From positions 1 to 64,000 of IMG/VR virus record IMGVR_UViG_3300036820_000003: DNA of 64,000 nucleotides; one strand, 5' to 3'. This document shows, one piece after another, positions 56,182-63,074 of the stretch. This DNA comes from a virus. The notes under the pieces were generated by a model, which saw nothing but the letters and a program-made list of their open reading frames with translations, had not been told where the DNA came from and made no database searches. The position numbers and the translations under genes are program-made. Within the stretch, counting starts at the first letter, position 1. Every line of letters starts with the position of its first letter.

Positions 56182-56669
56182 GAGCGGACCTCGAAGCTCT
56201 CTGTCTCGTTGTCGGGAGTAGCCTGCACGAACTGGGAGTCCGCGAAGGAGCGATGATCGGGGATGACCCACACGCCCGCGACCGTGTAGCGTCCGGTGGG
56301 AACGCCGGGGTTGCGCGGGAAGTACGCGCAGAGCGTGAAGATCGTGCCGTGCGTCATGACCGTGTTGCTGGAGATGACGCTGTTGCCCGTTGAATCGTTG
56401 GCGATCCACTGGACCGCGTAGACGACGCGCGGGTCGTGGAACGTCATGCACAGCCAGCTCGAGGGGTCCTTGAACGGACCCTCGTGCACGGTGCGCCGCC
56501 ACAGCCTATAATACGGCTGCGGAGCCCTCGCCGGGGCGCTTTGAGCCTGCGGCCGGGTGGTCGCGCTCGCTGCCGAGGCGGGATGCGCCCCGGTGATCGC
56601 GACTCCCGTGATGCCGAGGGCGAGAGCCGCTGACGCGACGGTCGCCCTCATCTTCCTTTTCCTTGTCAT
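56178..56669 (-). CDS. Secreted protein with signal peptide
   Basis: 163 residues. Basic MTRKRKMR, hydrophobic core ATVASAALALGITGVAITG, then HPASA-A as a signal peptidase I site near residue 34. Mature part: Ala/Pro-rich linker, then strands with two Cys (WLCMTF, TLCAYF) that could form a disulfide. Unusual in a phage early arm; it would act outside the membrane. GGAAGGAAAA precedes ATG 56669. Confidence 0.7.
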   Translation of the reverse strand: MTRKRKMRATVASAALALGITGVAITGAHPASAASATTRPQAQSAPARAPQPYYRLWRRTVHEGPFKDPSSWLCMTFHDPRVVYAVQWIANDSTGNSVISSNTVMTHGTIFTLCAYFPRNPGVPTGRYTVAGVWVIPDHRSFADSQFVQATPDNETESFEVRS

Positions 56670-56745
56670 GTTGCTGTTTTCCTTCCTGAGTCGGACCTGA
56701 CGGTCCGAGCCCCGTCCGCCCGGAGGGCGGGCGGGACTCGCGCTG

Positions 56746-57015
56746 TCAGGTCGCGTACGGATCGTCCTGCATGACGTAGGAGTCGTTCTGGACGTCCGCG
56801 ATGATGACGTTATCGCGTTCGGAGGAGTAGTAGTTGATCATCGCCGCGCAGCTGAGCAGATGGGCTGCGAGCTGCCGGTCGAGGCCCGACGCCCGGGCGA
56901 TGACCTCGCAGCTGAGCGGTCGCCCGTAGTTCGCCTTCAGGACGGAGCGAACCTTCTCCATCTGGGCTAGCCGGATGTCTCTCATCTCCTGCACGAACTT
57001 GTCGATGTCGTCCAT
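56746..57015 (-). CDS. Small winged-helix-like protein
   Basis: 89 residues: helices with CEVIARASGLDRQLAAHLL as an HTH-like pair, then NVIIADVQNDSYVMQ as a wing or hairpin. GAGGAGG precedes ATG 57015. Confidence 0.55.
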   Translation of the reverse strand: MDDIDKFVQEMRDIRLAQMEKVRSVLKANYGRPLSCEVIARASGLDRQLAAHLLSCAAMINYYSSERDNVIIADVQNDSYVMQDDPYAT

Positions 57016-57120
57016 GTGACGTGCCTCCTCGTCGGGGCTGAGCGCCCCGCACCCCGCCCGAGGCCCCTGCGCTCGGGCGGGATGCGCGTGGCTCAGGTCA
57101 GATGTTACGCGCGGCGCGCG

Positions 57121-57453
57121 TCAGCGCGTCGGAGGGGCGTTGTCGTAGAACTCCTGCGGGGTCTGGGCGAGGGGCTCCGGCGGCTCGGGCCGTATGACGG
57201 TGACCCGGGCGGTGTCGTGCGCGAAGGTCACGCCGACGTCGGGGACGTGCACGTTGCCGTTGTCCTCGGAGAGGGCGAGCATCCCGACCTTGCCGAGGCC
57301 CGCGACGTCGTCGACGTCCGGGTTGCTCACCTGATGCCCGCTGAGAAGCGCGAAGCAGGTGTGCGTCGGCTTCAGAATGAGCTGCAGATCCCCGTTGGTG
57401 AAGAGGATCTTGTCGTTCGGCTGGAGATCTCGCGCGTTGATCTCGAGTTCCAT
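57121..57453 (-). CDS. Beta-rich unknown protein
   Basis: 110 residues. INARDLQPNDKILFTNGDLQ opens a small barrel-like fold; ends Pro-rich. AAGGAAAAGGAAGG precedes ATG 57453. Confidence 0.6.
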   Translation of the reverse strand: MELEINARDLQPNDKILFTNGDLQLILKPTHTCFALLSGHQVSNPDVDDVAGLGKVGMLALSEDNGNVHVPDVGVTFAHDTARVTVIRPEPPEPLAQTPQEFYDNAPPTR

Positions 57454-57545
57454 GTGTTGTGCCTTCCTTTTCCTTGTGTGAAGCTCGAGCTGAGTTGCCC
57501 GGGAGGCGCTCGAAATTGTTTTCGAGCGCGACCCGCGTGACTCAG

Positions 57546-58289
57546 TTAGGACGCGCTGACCTCGACCTCGACCGCGCTGACGTCGATGTTCAGCTCGGGC
57601 CGGATGAGGTCGATCCGGCTGTTGACGATCAGCTGGAGATCCCTCACCTGCTCGGGATCGATGTTCGACCCGTCTGGGGTTCGGGCGCTGAAGCTGAAGC
57701 GAGCCGTGGAGGCGTCGACGTCGGTGACGTCGGTGCGGGGTCGGCTGACGCTCGCGGTGATCTCGCCCGTGTTGAACGGGGCGTCGTCGAGGAGGATGGC
57801 GATCCCCGCGATGACGCCGCCGATGTAGGCGGAATCCATGTCCTGATCGTTCTTGCGACTGACCGGGACGCTGAGGACGACCTGCTGAGTCCCCTCGACA
57901 CTCGATGTGACGGGGGGGAACAGGCTAGCCTCGGAGCCGAAGGTCGGCGTCCACGGGATGAGCTCCGCGCCCTGCGGTAGATGATCTATCATCCAGTTGA
58001 GGGCGTAGACGACGTGCTCTTCCTCGATCGTCAGCGTCAGCGTGTGATGGAGATTGTAGTTGCCGTACTCCTCCGACACGGAGGCGCTGGAGATGAGATC
58101 AGGCTCGCCGATGGCGTCGATCAGCTCGCCGACGAGCGTGTAGAGCTGCGTCGCCGGCGGCTTCGCGCCCTGTGCCGCGAGGTCGCCCCACGCTGGATAG
58201 ATGGCAGTATCCGAAGGCGGATCCTGACCGTCCGTCGGAGCGGGATGCTCCTGACTCCAGTTCCACGTGAGCGTGCGTGTGTCTCGCAT
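57546..58289 (-). CDS. Unknown protein
   Basis: 247 residues. Helical then beta-rich; HVVYALNWMIDHL in the middle and long alternating strands at the end. No family recognised. GGAAGGAAGGAGC upstream of ATG 58289. Confidence 0.6.
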   Translation of the reverse strand: MRDTRTLTWNWSQEHPAPTDGQDPPSDTAIYPAWGDLAAQGAKPPATQLYTLVGELIDAIGEPDLISSASVSEEYGNYNLHHTLTLTIEEEHVVYALNWMIDHLPQGAELIPWTPTFGSEASLFPPVTSSVEGTQQVVLSVPVSRKNDQDMDSAYIGGVIAGIAILLDDAPFNTGEITASVSRPRTDVTDVDASTARFSFSARTPDGSNIDPEQVRDLQLIVNSRIDLIRPELNIDVSAVEVEVSAS

Positions 58290-58365
58290 GTGATGCTCCT
58301 TCCTTCCTTGAGGCCGAGTGGCCCGAGCCCGGTCCGAACTGGGTTTTGTTCGGACTGGACTCCCG

Positions 58366-58683
58366 TCACTCGGGCGGGACGCGGTTGAACGGGATGACGT
58401 TCCAGGCGCGCAGGAGATAGGGATGGAAACCCTGACAGCGCTGGTCGGGTGGTCGGGTTCGCTTGCAGACGCAGTCGATGAGGATCATCATCGTCTCGTC
58501 ATCGGCTGCTGCATAGGAGGTCGCCGTCCGCAGGTCGGGGTGATGAGCCCGAGTGTGGATGACGGGAGGCTGCGAGGGCCGGGGCCGGGGTGTGACCGGC
58601 GGGATGAGATCGTGCCGGGTGGGGCCGCCGTGCGGCGGCGGATCCTGCTCGGGCGAGGTGACAACCTCGTTCGCTTCGCTCAC
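58366..58683 (-). CDS. CxC-type paralogue
   Basis: 105 residues from GTG 58683. Pro/Thr-rich first half, then MMILIDCVCKRTRPPDQRCQGF and a final AWNVIPF. Its start codon sits in the 58657-58695 hairpin. Confidence 0.55.
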   Translation of the reverse strand: MSEANEVVTSPEQDPPPHGGPTRHDLIPPVTPRPRPSQPPVIHTRAHHPDLRTATSYAAADDETMMILIDCVCKRTRPPDQRCQGFHPYLLRAWNVIPFNRVPPE

Positions 58684-58695
58684 GAGGTTGTCACC
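58657..58695 (-). promoter_or_regulatory. Perfect hairpin over a stop/start junction
   Basis: 14-bp perfect arms (58657-58670 with 58682-58695), 11-nt loop. One arm holds the end of the 58680 gene and the GTG of the 58366 gene. It could block initiation or end transcription. Confidence 0.55.
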
Positions 58696-58829
58696 GGCCC
58701 GATCAGCGCCGTGTACAGCTGGATCTGCTGAGCCTCGCTGTAGGACTTCCACATCTCGCGGAAGCGCTTGCGAGTCGGGGCTCCGAGAGAGCGTCGCAGG
58801 ATCGCGACGTTAGCCGGGCTGAAATTCAT
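58680..58829 (-). CDS. Small helical protein
   Basis: 49 residues: MNFSPANVAILRRSLGAPTR, KRFREMWKSYSEAQQIQLYT. AGGAAAGGAC upstream of ATG 58829. Confidence 0.6.
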   Translation of the reverse strand: MNFSPANVAILRRSLGAPTRKRFREMWKSYSEAQQIQLYTALIGPVTTS

Positions 58830-58909
58830 GATGTCCTTTCCTCCTTGTGTGCGAGTTGTTGAGCGCACAGGCCGTCGACCGGACGGAGTCCGGGCGGCAG
58901 CCGACGCGC

Positions 58910-59173
58910 TCACGTCGTGAGGCTCGTGCCCGCCGTGCAGTGAGGACACGACTTGACAAGCGAGTCGAAGTGCTCTAGAATGTAGGCGTCGAGGGACAGA
59001 TGCCGACGCAGATCGCAGGCGACGGTGTCGCGACAGAGCCAGAAGCCTCCGTAATGACGGCGGAAGCGCATCGTGAGGTAGGTTCCCTCGACGTTGCAAC
59101 TGGAGCAGATGCGAATGAGCGGCGGGAACTCCGGGATTTGAGCCGGAGCCGGGAGCGAGACGGGCTGAATCAT
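58910..59173 (-). CDS. Zinc-binding protein
   Basis: 87 residues with CSSC, single Cys at WLCRD and VACDL, and CPHC: two possible zinc sites. Confidence 0.6.
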   Translation of the reverse strand: MIQPVSLPAPAQIPEFPPLIRICSSCNVEGTYLTMRFRRHYGGFWLCRDTVACDLRRHLSLDAYILEHFDSLVKSCPHCTAGTSLTT

Positions 59174-59186
59174 GTCGGCCGTCGCC

Positions 59187-59378
59187 CTAGTTCCCCGTGC
59201 AGCTGGACGTGTCGGTCGCGCTGTAGGGGCTCTGGCTGTAGGTGCAGGTGGTGGTCGTGCTGTGCTGCGCGATCGCCACGATCATGACGAAGACCGCGAT
59301 GACGAGCAGGAGCAGCAGGGCCACGATCGCGCCCCCGTTCGAGGTTGAAGCGGACGGGGACGGGGTCTTGTCGTTCAT
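59187..59378 (-). CDS. Single-pass membrane protein
   Basis: 63 residues: Ser/Thr/Pro start, helix GAIVALLLLLVIAVFVMIVAIA, then a Thr/Ser/Tyr-rich outer tail with two Cys. GGAAGGAAAG precedes ATG 59378. Confidence 0.65.
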   Translation of the reverse strand: MNDKTPSPSASTSNGGAIVALLLLLVIAVFVMIVAIAQHSTTTTCTYSQSPYSATDTSSCTGN

Positions 59379-59523
59379 TTGATGTCTTTCCTTCCTTGGG
59401 GTTGTGCTCCGTCGTGTGACGGGGGCGAGGTCCCGCTCGCTGCGCTTGCGGGGCCTCGCGCTCTACACACGGTGGCTACACCTCACATGGGTGGATGCGA
59501 GGTGCCTTCCGTGACTCGGGGGG

Positions 59524-59802
59524 TTACAGCAGACTGCGAGGGATGTCGCGATCGCATCTGTGGCAGTGCTGAGTCGGGGCGTCATCTATCGCGAAGACGC
59601 CCGGGTGGATGCAGGGCTCCGGGAAAGCCGGAACCCTGAACGTGAAGACGCGCGCGTCCGCGAAATAGTCCTCCGCGAGGGTCACGACGTGAACGCCCCA
59701 GCCCTGCGGAAGCTCCTTTTCAAGATCTTCCGCCTGATCGGGCGTCGCGTCCAGAATCTCCGACTGCACGACGTTCCAGTCGTTGACGATCTGGATGTGC
59801 AT
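59524..59802 (-). CDS. Small zinc-like protein
   Basis: 92 residues from ATG 59802. Strand-helix start (IQIVNDWNVVQSEILDA) and C-terminal HCHRCDRD with an earlier Cys. GGAAGGAAAGG precedes the start. Confidence 0.6.
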   Translation of the reverse strand: MHIQIVNDWNVVQSEILDATPDQAEDLEKELPQGWGVHVVTLAEDYFADARVFTFRVPAFPEPCIHPGVFAIDDAPTQHCHRCDRDIPRSLL

Positions 59803-59913
59803 GTGGCTGCCTTTCCTTCCTTGTTGCCTGCTTCGTGCACAGGAGACCGTACCCCCGCCGATATCGGGCGGGGGTGCGATCCTCACTGCACGAGGTCGAG
59901 GTGCGTGATGGCG

Positions 59914-61020
59914 CTAGATGCCGAGCGTGGCGAACGCGGCCTGAAGGCCCGAGATGTCCGGGGCGGCCTGGACCGGAGTCCGGGTGACGCCCTGAGCGGG
60001 GGCCGGCGGGGCCGGGGTCATGCCGGGCGCGAGAACCGGGAAGCGATTGAGCTTGCTGCCCGCGAAGCTCGCGTTGTACAGCGCGGCGCTGGAGGCCTGG
60101 ACCCTGGCGAAGGCCGGGTCCGAGCTGAGCGCGGCGTGAACCCGCGCGCTGATCTCGTTGGCGACTCGCTGCATCGCGGCCCGGGAGCCCTTGTTCTTGA
60201 GCTGGTACTCCGTGGTCGGGAGACCCTGGGCGTCCGTCAGGCCGTGGAGCTTGACGTGCTCCGCGACGGAGGCGAGCGCCTGGTTCTCGGCGGCCACGAT
60301 CGGGCCGTTGGGCGCGAACTGCAGGAACTGGATGAGCGCAGTCCAGCTCGCCTTGAACTCGGTCGGGAGAATGCTGTAGACCCGACCCGGCTTCTTGGCG
60401 GACTTGTCGTGCGTGACGCAGTCGTGGACGGCCGAGCCGCCGATGGCCTGCGTCAGCTGCGCGATCGCGTTGCCGGGCTGCACGCTGCGACCCTGCTGGC
60501 CGGGGACGAGGGACTGCATGATCTCGCAGGCGATGTTCTCCTGCGAGACGGCGGCTGTGAGAAACTGCCTGGTCATGCCGATGGCGGCGTTGGAGAACGC
60601 CGTGACCTTGCCCGGCACGAGGACGTTGCCGTCCTCGTCCAGCAGGTCGAACACCGGCACGGTCGGGTCGACCGTGCGCTCCAGCTCCTGGCGGATGGTC
60701 CGCTCAGGGGCCGGGGCCGGGGCCGGAGCGGGCTCGGTCTCCTCGGCGACGGGGGCGTCCGTGATGGGCGTCTCGTCGCCGGGGGCGGTCTCGTCCTCGG
60801 TGTCCGGCTCGGTGTCCGTGACCTCGGGGGCGGGGGCGTCCGTGTCCGTGTCGTCCGTGCTGTCAGGCTCGGTCGGCTCGGGGGCGGTCGTGTCCTGCTC
60901 CGTGGTCACGGTCGGCTGCTGCTGCTCGGCGTCCGTGTCCGGCTGCGCGGGGGCGTCCGTGTTGGGGGCGTCCTGCGCGGCCGGGGTCGCGTTGCGGCGG
61001 TTGCTGCGGTTGCTGTTCAT
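59914..61020 (-). CDS. Large unknown protein with acidic N-terminal tail
   Basis: 368 residues. Residues 1-115 are Thr/Glu/Asp/Pro-rich, with APAPAPAPE repeats, surely disordered. The rest is a folded, mostly helical domain (TRQFLTAAVSQENIACEIMQSL...YNASFAGSKLNRFPVLAPG). Similar early tails occur in phage proteins that bind host complexes, but no function is known here. TAGGAAAGG precedes ATG 61020. Confidence 0.65.
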   Translation of the reverse strand: MNSNRSNRRNATPAAQDAPNTDAPAQPDTDAEQQQPTVTTEQDTTAPEPTEPDSTDDTDTDAPAPEVTDTEPDTEDETAPGDETPITDAPVAEETEPAPAPAPAPERTIRQELERTVDPTVPVFDLLDEDGNVLVPGKVTAFSNAAIGMTRQFLTAAVSQENIACEIMQSLVPGQQGRSVQPGNAIAQLTQAIGGSAVHDCVTHDKSAKKPGRVYSILPTEFKASWTALIQFLQFAPNGPIVAAENQALASVAEHVKLHGLTDAQGLPTTEYQLKNKGSRAAMQRVANEISARVHAALSSDPAFARVQASSAALYNASFAGSKLNRFPVLAPGMTPAPPAPAQGVTRTPVQAAPDISGLQAAFATLGI

Positions 61021-61126
61021 TTTTGATGCCTTTCCTACCCTTAACAGTCACACCGTGTCACTGTTTTGATTCTTTGCGCGCGGATTGGTTACCGTTCGCT
61101 TGTAGGCTGATTGCAACCTACGTGAC

Positions 61127-61155
61127 CGCACACAATCTGGTTTTGATTGTGTGCG
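61127..61155 (-). terminator. Hairpin terminator
   Basis: 11-bp stem (61127-61137 with 61145-61155), T-rich loop. A second hairpin lies at 61100-61122. They separate the 61166 gene from the 61020 gene. Confidence 0.65.
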
Positions 61156-61165
61156 ATCATGAGGG

Positions 61166-61435
61166 TTACGGGTGCTGCTGCGGCTGGATTTCTCCCGGAT
61201 GACAGTTGGGCGCGTTGCTGGTCAGAGCCAAGATTGCCAGGAGCGTACCGGGGGTCGCGCTGTAATAGGTGACCTCCATAGCGTCCGGATCGGTGCTGAA
61301 CGCGCATGAGTAGGGCACGTTGGCATCGGTGGTGATCTGACGCGCGGCGGCCGATAGCCACACTGCGCGGGCGGCCGGACGGGCCATAGTCTCAGGTTCG
61401 TCACTTGAGATTTGGACCGTGAGTCTCTCTTTCAC
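61166..61435 (-). CDS. Unknown protein
   Basis: 89 residues from GTG 61435, chosen because GGAAAGG lies 6-7 nt before it; ATG 61450 is the alternative. Helical with two hydrophobic stretches (AVWLSAAARQI, TLLAILALTS). Confidence 0.55.
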   Translation of the reverse strand: MKERLTVQISSDEPETMARPAARAVWLSAAARQITTDANVPYSCAFSTDPDAMEVTYYSATPGTLLAILALTSNAPNCHPGEIQPQQHP

Positions 61436-61525
61436 GCTTTGCCTTTCCATCCTTGATCTCTCCGCACTGCGCGGATTACACAACGCGCACCGTGGTGCGC
61501 ATCATGCAAAGCGTGCGTGCTGTTG

Positions 61526-61768
61526 CTATACCTCGGTTATGTCGCCGAAGTGGATATCCGGGGCGTCCCATTGGGTCAGCTTTTCGAGAGCTGTCTTGTC
61601 AGTAGATGAGAATGTCGTTACCAGCGTAGGCACGTCGATAACGAAGAACACCATACCGTCAAGTCCTGATTCCGTTATCAACATCTCGGCGGAATCCTCT
61701 AGCTCTAGTCCGATATCCTCCGGCCGGTCAAATTCCTCCGGATCGGCGGTTTCTGTGACTTGGTACAC
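61526..61768 (-). CDS. Acidic small protein
   Basis: 80 residues, strongly acidic with a hydrophobic strand (GMVFFVIDVPTLVTTF). AAGGAGGGAAGG precedes GTG 61768. DNA-mimic-like charge, but no evidence beyond that. Confidence 0.6.
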   Translation of the reverse strand: MYQVTETADPEEFDRPEDIGLELEDSAEMLITESGLDGMVFFVIDVPTLVTTFSSTDKTALEKLTQWDAPDIHFGDITEV

Positions 61769-61853
61769 GGAATGCCTTCCCTCCTTGATTGGTCGCTATT
61801 CACGGCCATGCCGGCGCACACCTCCGGGTGTGCGCCGGCAAAGCGGGGAATCG

Positions 61854-62081
61854 CTAGGGGTTGGTGTTGGGGTCGGGGGACTGGGACGCGAAACCGAGCG
61901 TTGCCACCCAGCCCGAATCGCAGTCATTGAGGTAGCCGTTGCCGGCCTTGACCGTGAGAACGCAATTGACCTGCCGGCCGGAATGCGTGAGCGCGTTTAC
62001 CCGTGTCGGATGCGCGCTGCACCCTATGACCAGAGCGGCGATCGTGGCCGCGCCGAGGATTGACGTCCCGAGCTTGCGCAT
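61854..62081 (-). CDS. Small lipoprotein
   Basis: 75 residues. MRKLGTSILGAATIAALVIGC is a signal with a lipobox (V-I-G-C, Cys 21). The mature chain has two further Cys (VNCVLTV, NDCDSG). It would be anchored on the outer face of the membrane, as phage exclusion lipoproteins are. AGGGAGGGAAAG precedes ATG 62081. Confidence 0.7.
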   Translation of the reverse strand: MRKLGTSILGAATIAALVIGCSAHPTRVNALTHSGRQVNCVLTVKAGNGYLNDCDSGWVATLGFASQSPDPNTNP

Positions 62082-62173
62082 GGTGCTTTCCCTCCCTTGA
62101 AGTGCGCCCGTGCGCACTGCTAGGCATGCGTCCGGGTTTGGGGGACGCATGCCAAGCGGCATGTAGGGTGCTG

Positions 62174-62554
62174 CTATTCGCATTGATCGCAGGTACCCGC
62201 TATGGGGAGCACGATGTGATGCACGTGGCAACGCGCGCCGTGCTTTGCCTGCGCTTCCGCGCGCTTGGCTATCTGCATAGTGGTCGCGCGCACCGCGAGG
62301 AAATCCTCGGAGTAGTTCTCTGGCCATTCCTTGCGCACTATCGTTTCCTTGACCACTAGCTTTACGTGGCCACGGTGTTGTTGGGTGCCGTTGGCGTACT
62401 CGCGTGGCTCGTTGTCCGCGTACTCGCCTTTAAGACCCCTACGGGTGTGGGAGTCGTCATTGCACTTGCGCCACGTCTGGACCGGGTTGCCCCGGTTCTT
62501 CTGGCCTTTGCGCTTTGACTTGCTTCCCTTACCGCGCTTGGCAGGCCTAAGCAT
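62174..62554 (-). CDS. Basic protein with Cys/His end
   Basis: 126 residues. Lys/Arg/Gly-rich start, helical middle, and CHVHHIVLPIAGTCDQCE at the end, a possible zinc site. Confidence 0.6.
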   Translation of the reverse strand: MLRPAKRGKGSKSKRKGQKNRGNPVQTWRKCNDDSHTRRGLKGEYADNEPREYANGTQQHRGHVKLVVKETIVRKEWPENYSEDFLAVRATTMQIAKRAEAQAKHGARCHVHHIVLPIAGTCDQCE

Positions 62555-62765
62555 CGGCTATGCCAAGCGCGGTCACGTACTGCGCATCGCACCAGTAGTA
62601 GGTAAGCCCGTTGTCGCGATTGCGATTGATGAGCTTAGCCTCATAGCGCGAACGGGTGAGATGCCAGCGAGTCGCCACGGAGCCGTATCGACCGCGCATG
62701 CTATGACCGCGCGTTAGCTGACCGGTCGCGATGCAATTCATAGCCCATTGCTGGTAAGAGAGCAT
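62547..62765 (-). CDS. Small basic protein
   Basis: 72 residues from ATG 62765 (AAAGGA 9 nt upstream); ATG 62783 lacks a site. MLSYQQWAMNCIATGQLTRG, then YGSVATRWHLTRSRYEAKLI looks helix-turn-helix-like. Confidence 0.55.
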   Translation of the reverse strand: MLSYQQWAMNCIATGQLTRGHSMRGRYGSVATRWHLTRSRYEAKLINRNRDNGLTYYWCDAQYVTALGIADA

Positions 62766-62930
62766 CTGTGTTTTTCCTTTCATGGTTACCCATAGTGCAG
62801 GCCGGAGGATTGCTCATCCGGCATGCGCCACGGGTGAGGAATGAGAGGCATAGCTCCGCTACGCTACGGGAAAGGATTACCCGCGCAGTCATTCCCCACC
62901 CATGCAAGGATAGGAAAGAAAGGCATCAAT

Positions 62931-63074
62931 ATGTCTAGGCGCGTTCGACCGCGCTTCCACCCCTCCCCTTTCAGGGTTGCCTTATTGCGTCACGCGCACT
63001 TTCATGCGCCCGCATGCACTCTTTTCAGCATGCTTTGGATTCCCTACCCACTACACCACACCAATGCCGAGTAA
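62931..63074 (+). CDS. Possible 47-residue basic peptide
   Basis: ATG 62931 after GGAAAGAAAGG. Arg/His/Pro-rich with one hydrophobic part. The only plus ORF near here with a ribosome site. Confidence 0.35.
   Translation: MSRRVRPRFHPSPFRVALLRHAHFHAPACTLFSMLWIPYPLHHTNAE

Noticed and set aside
59560-61026. A 488-codon plus-strand open frame
   Set aside because: Antisense of 59524-61020 with Gly/Arg/Val runs (LGDGGV, RGRGR); no start signal. Shadow.
62701-62907. A minus-strand ORF of 68 codons
   Set aside because: No ribosome site, low-quality protein composition, and it covers the leader of the 62547 gene and a hairpin.
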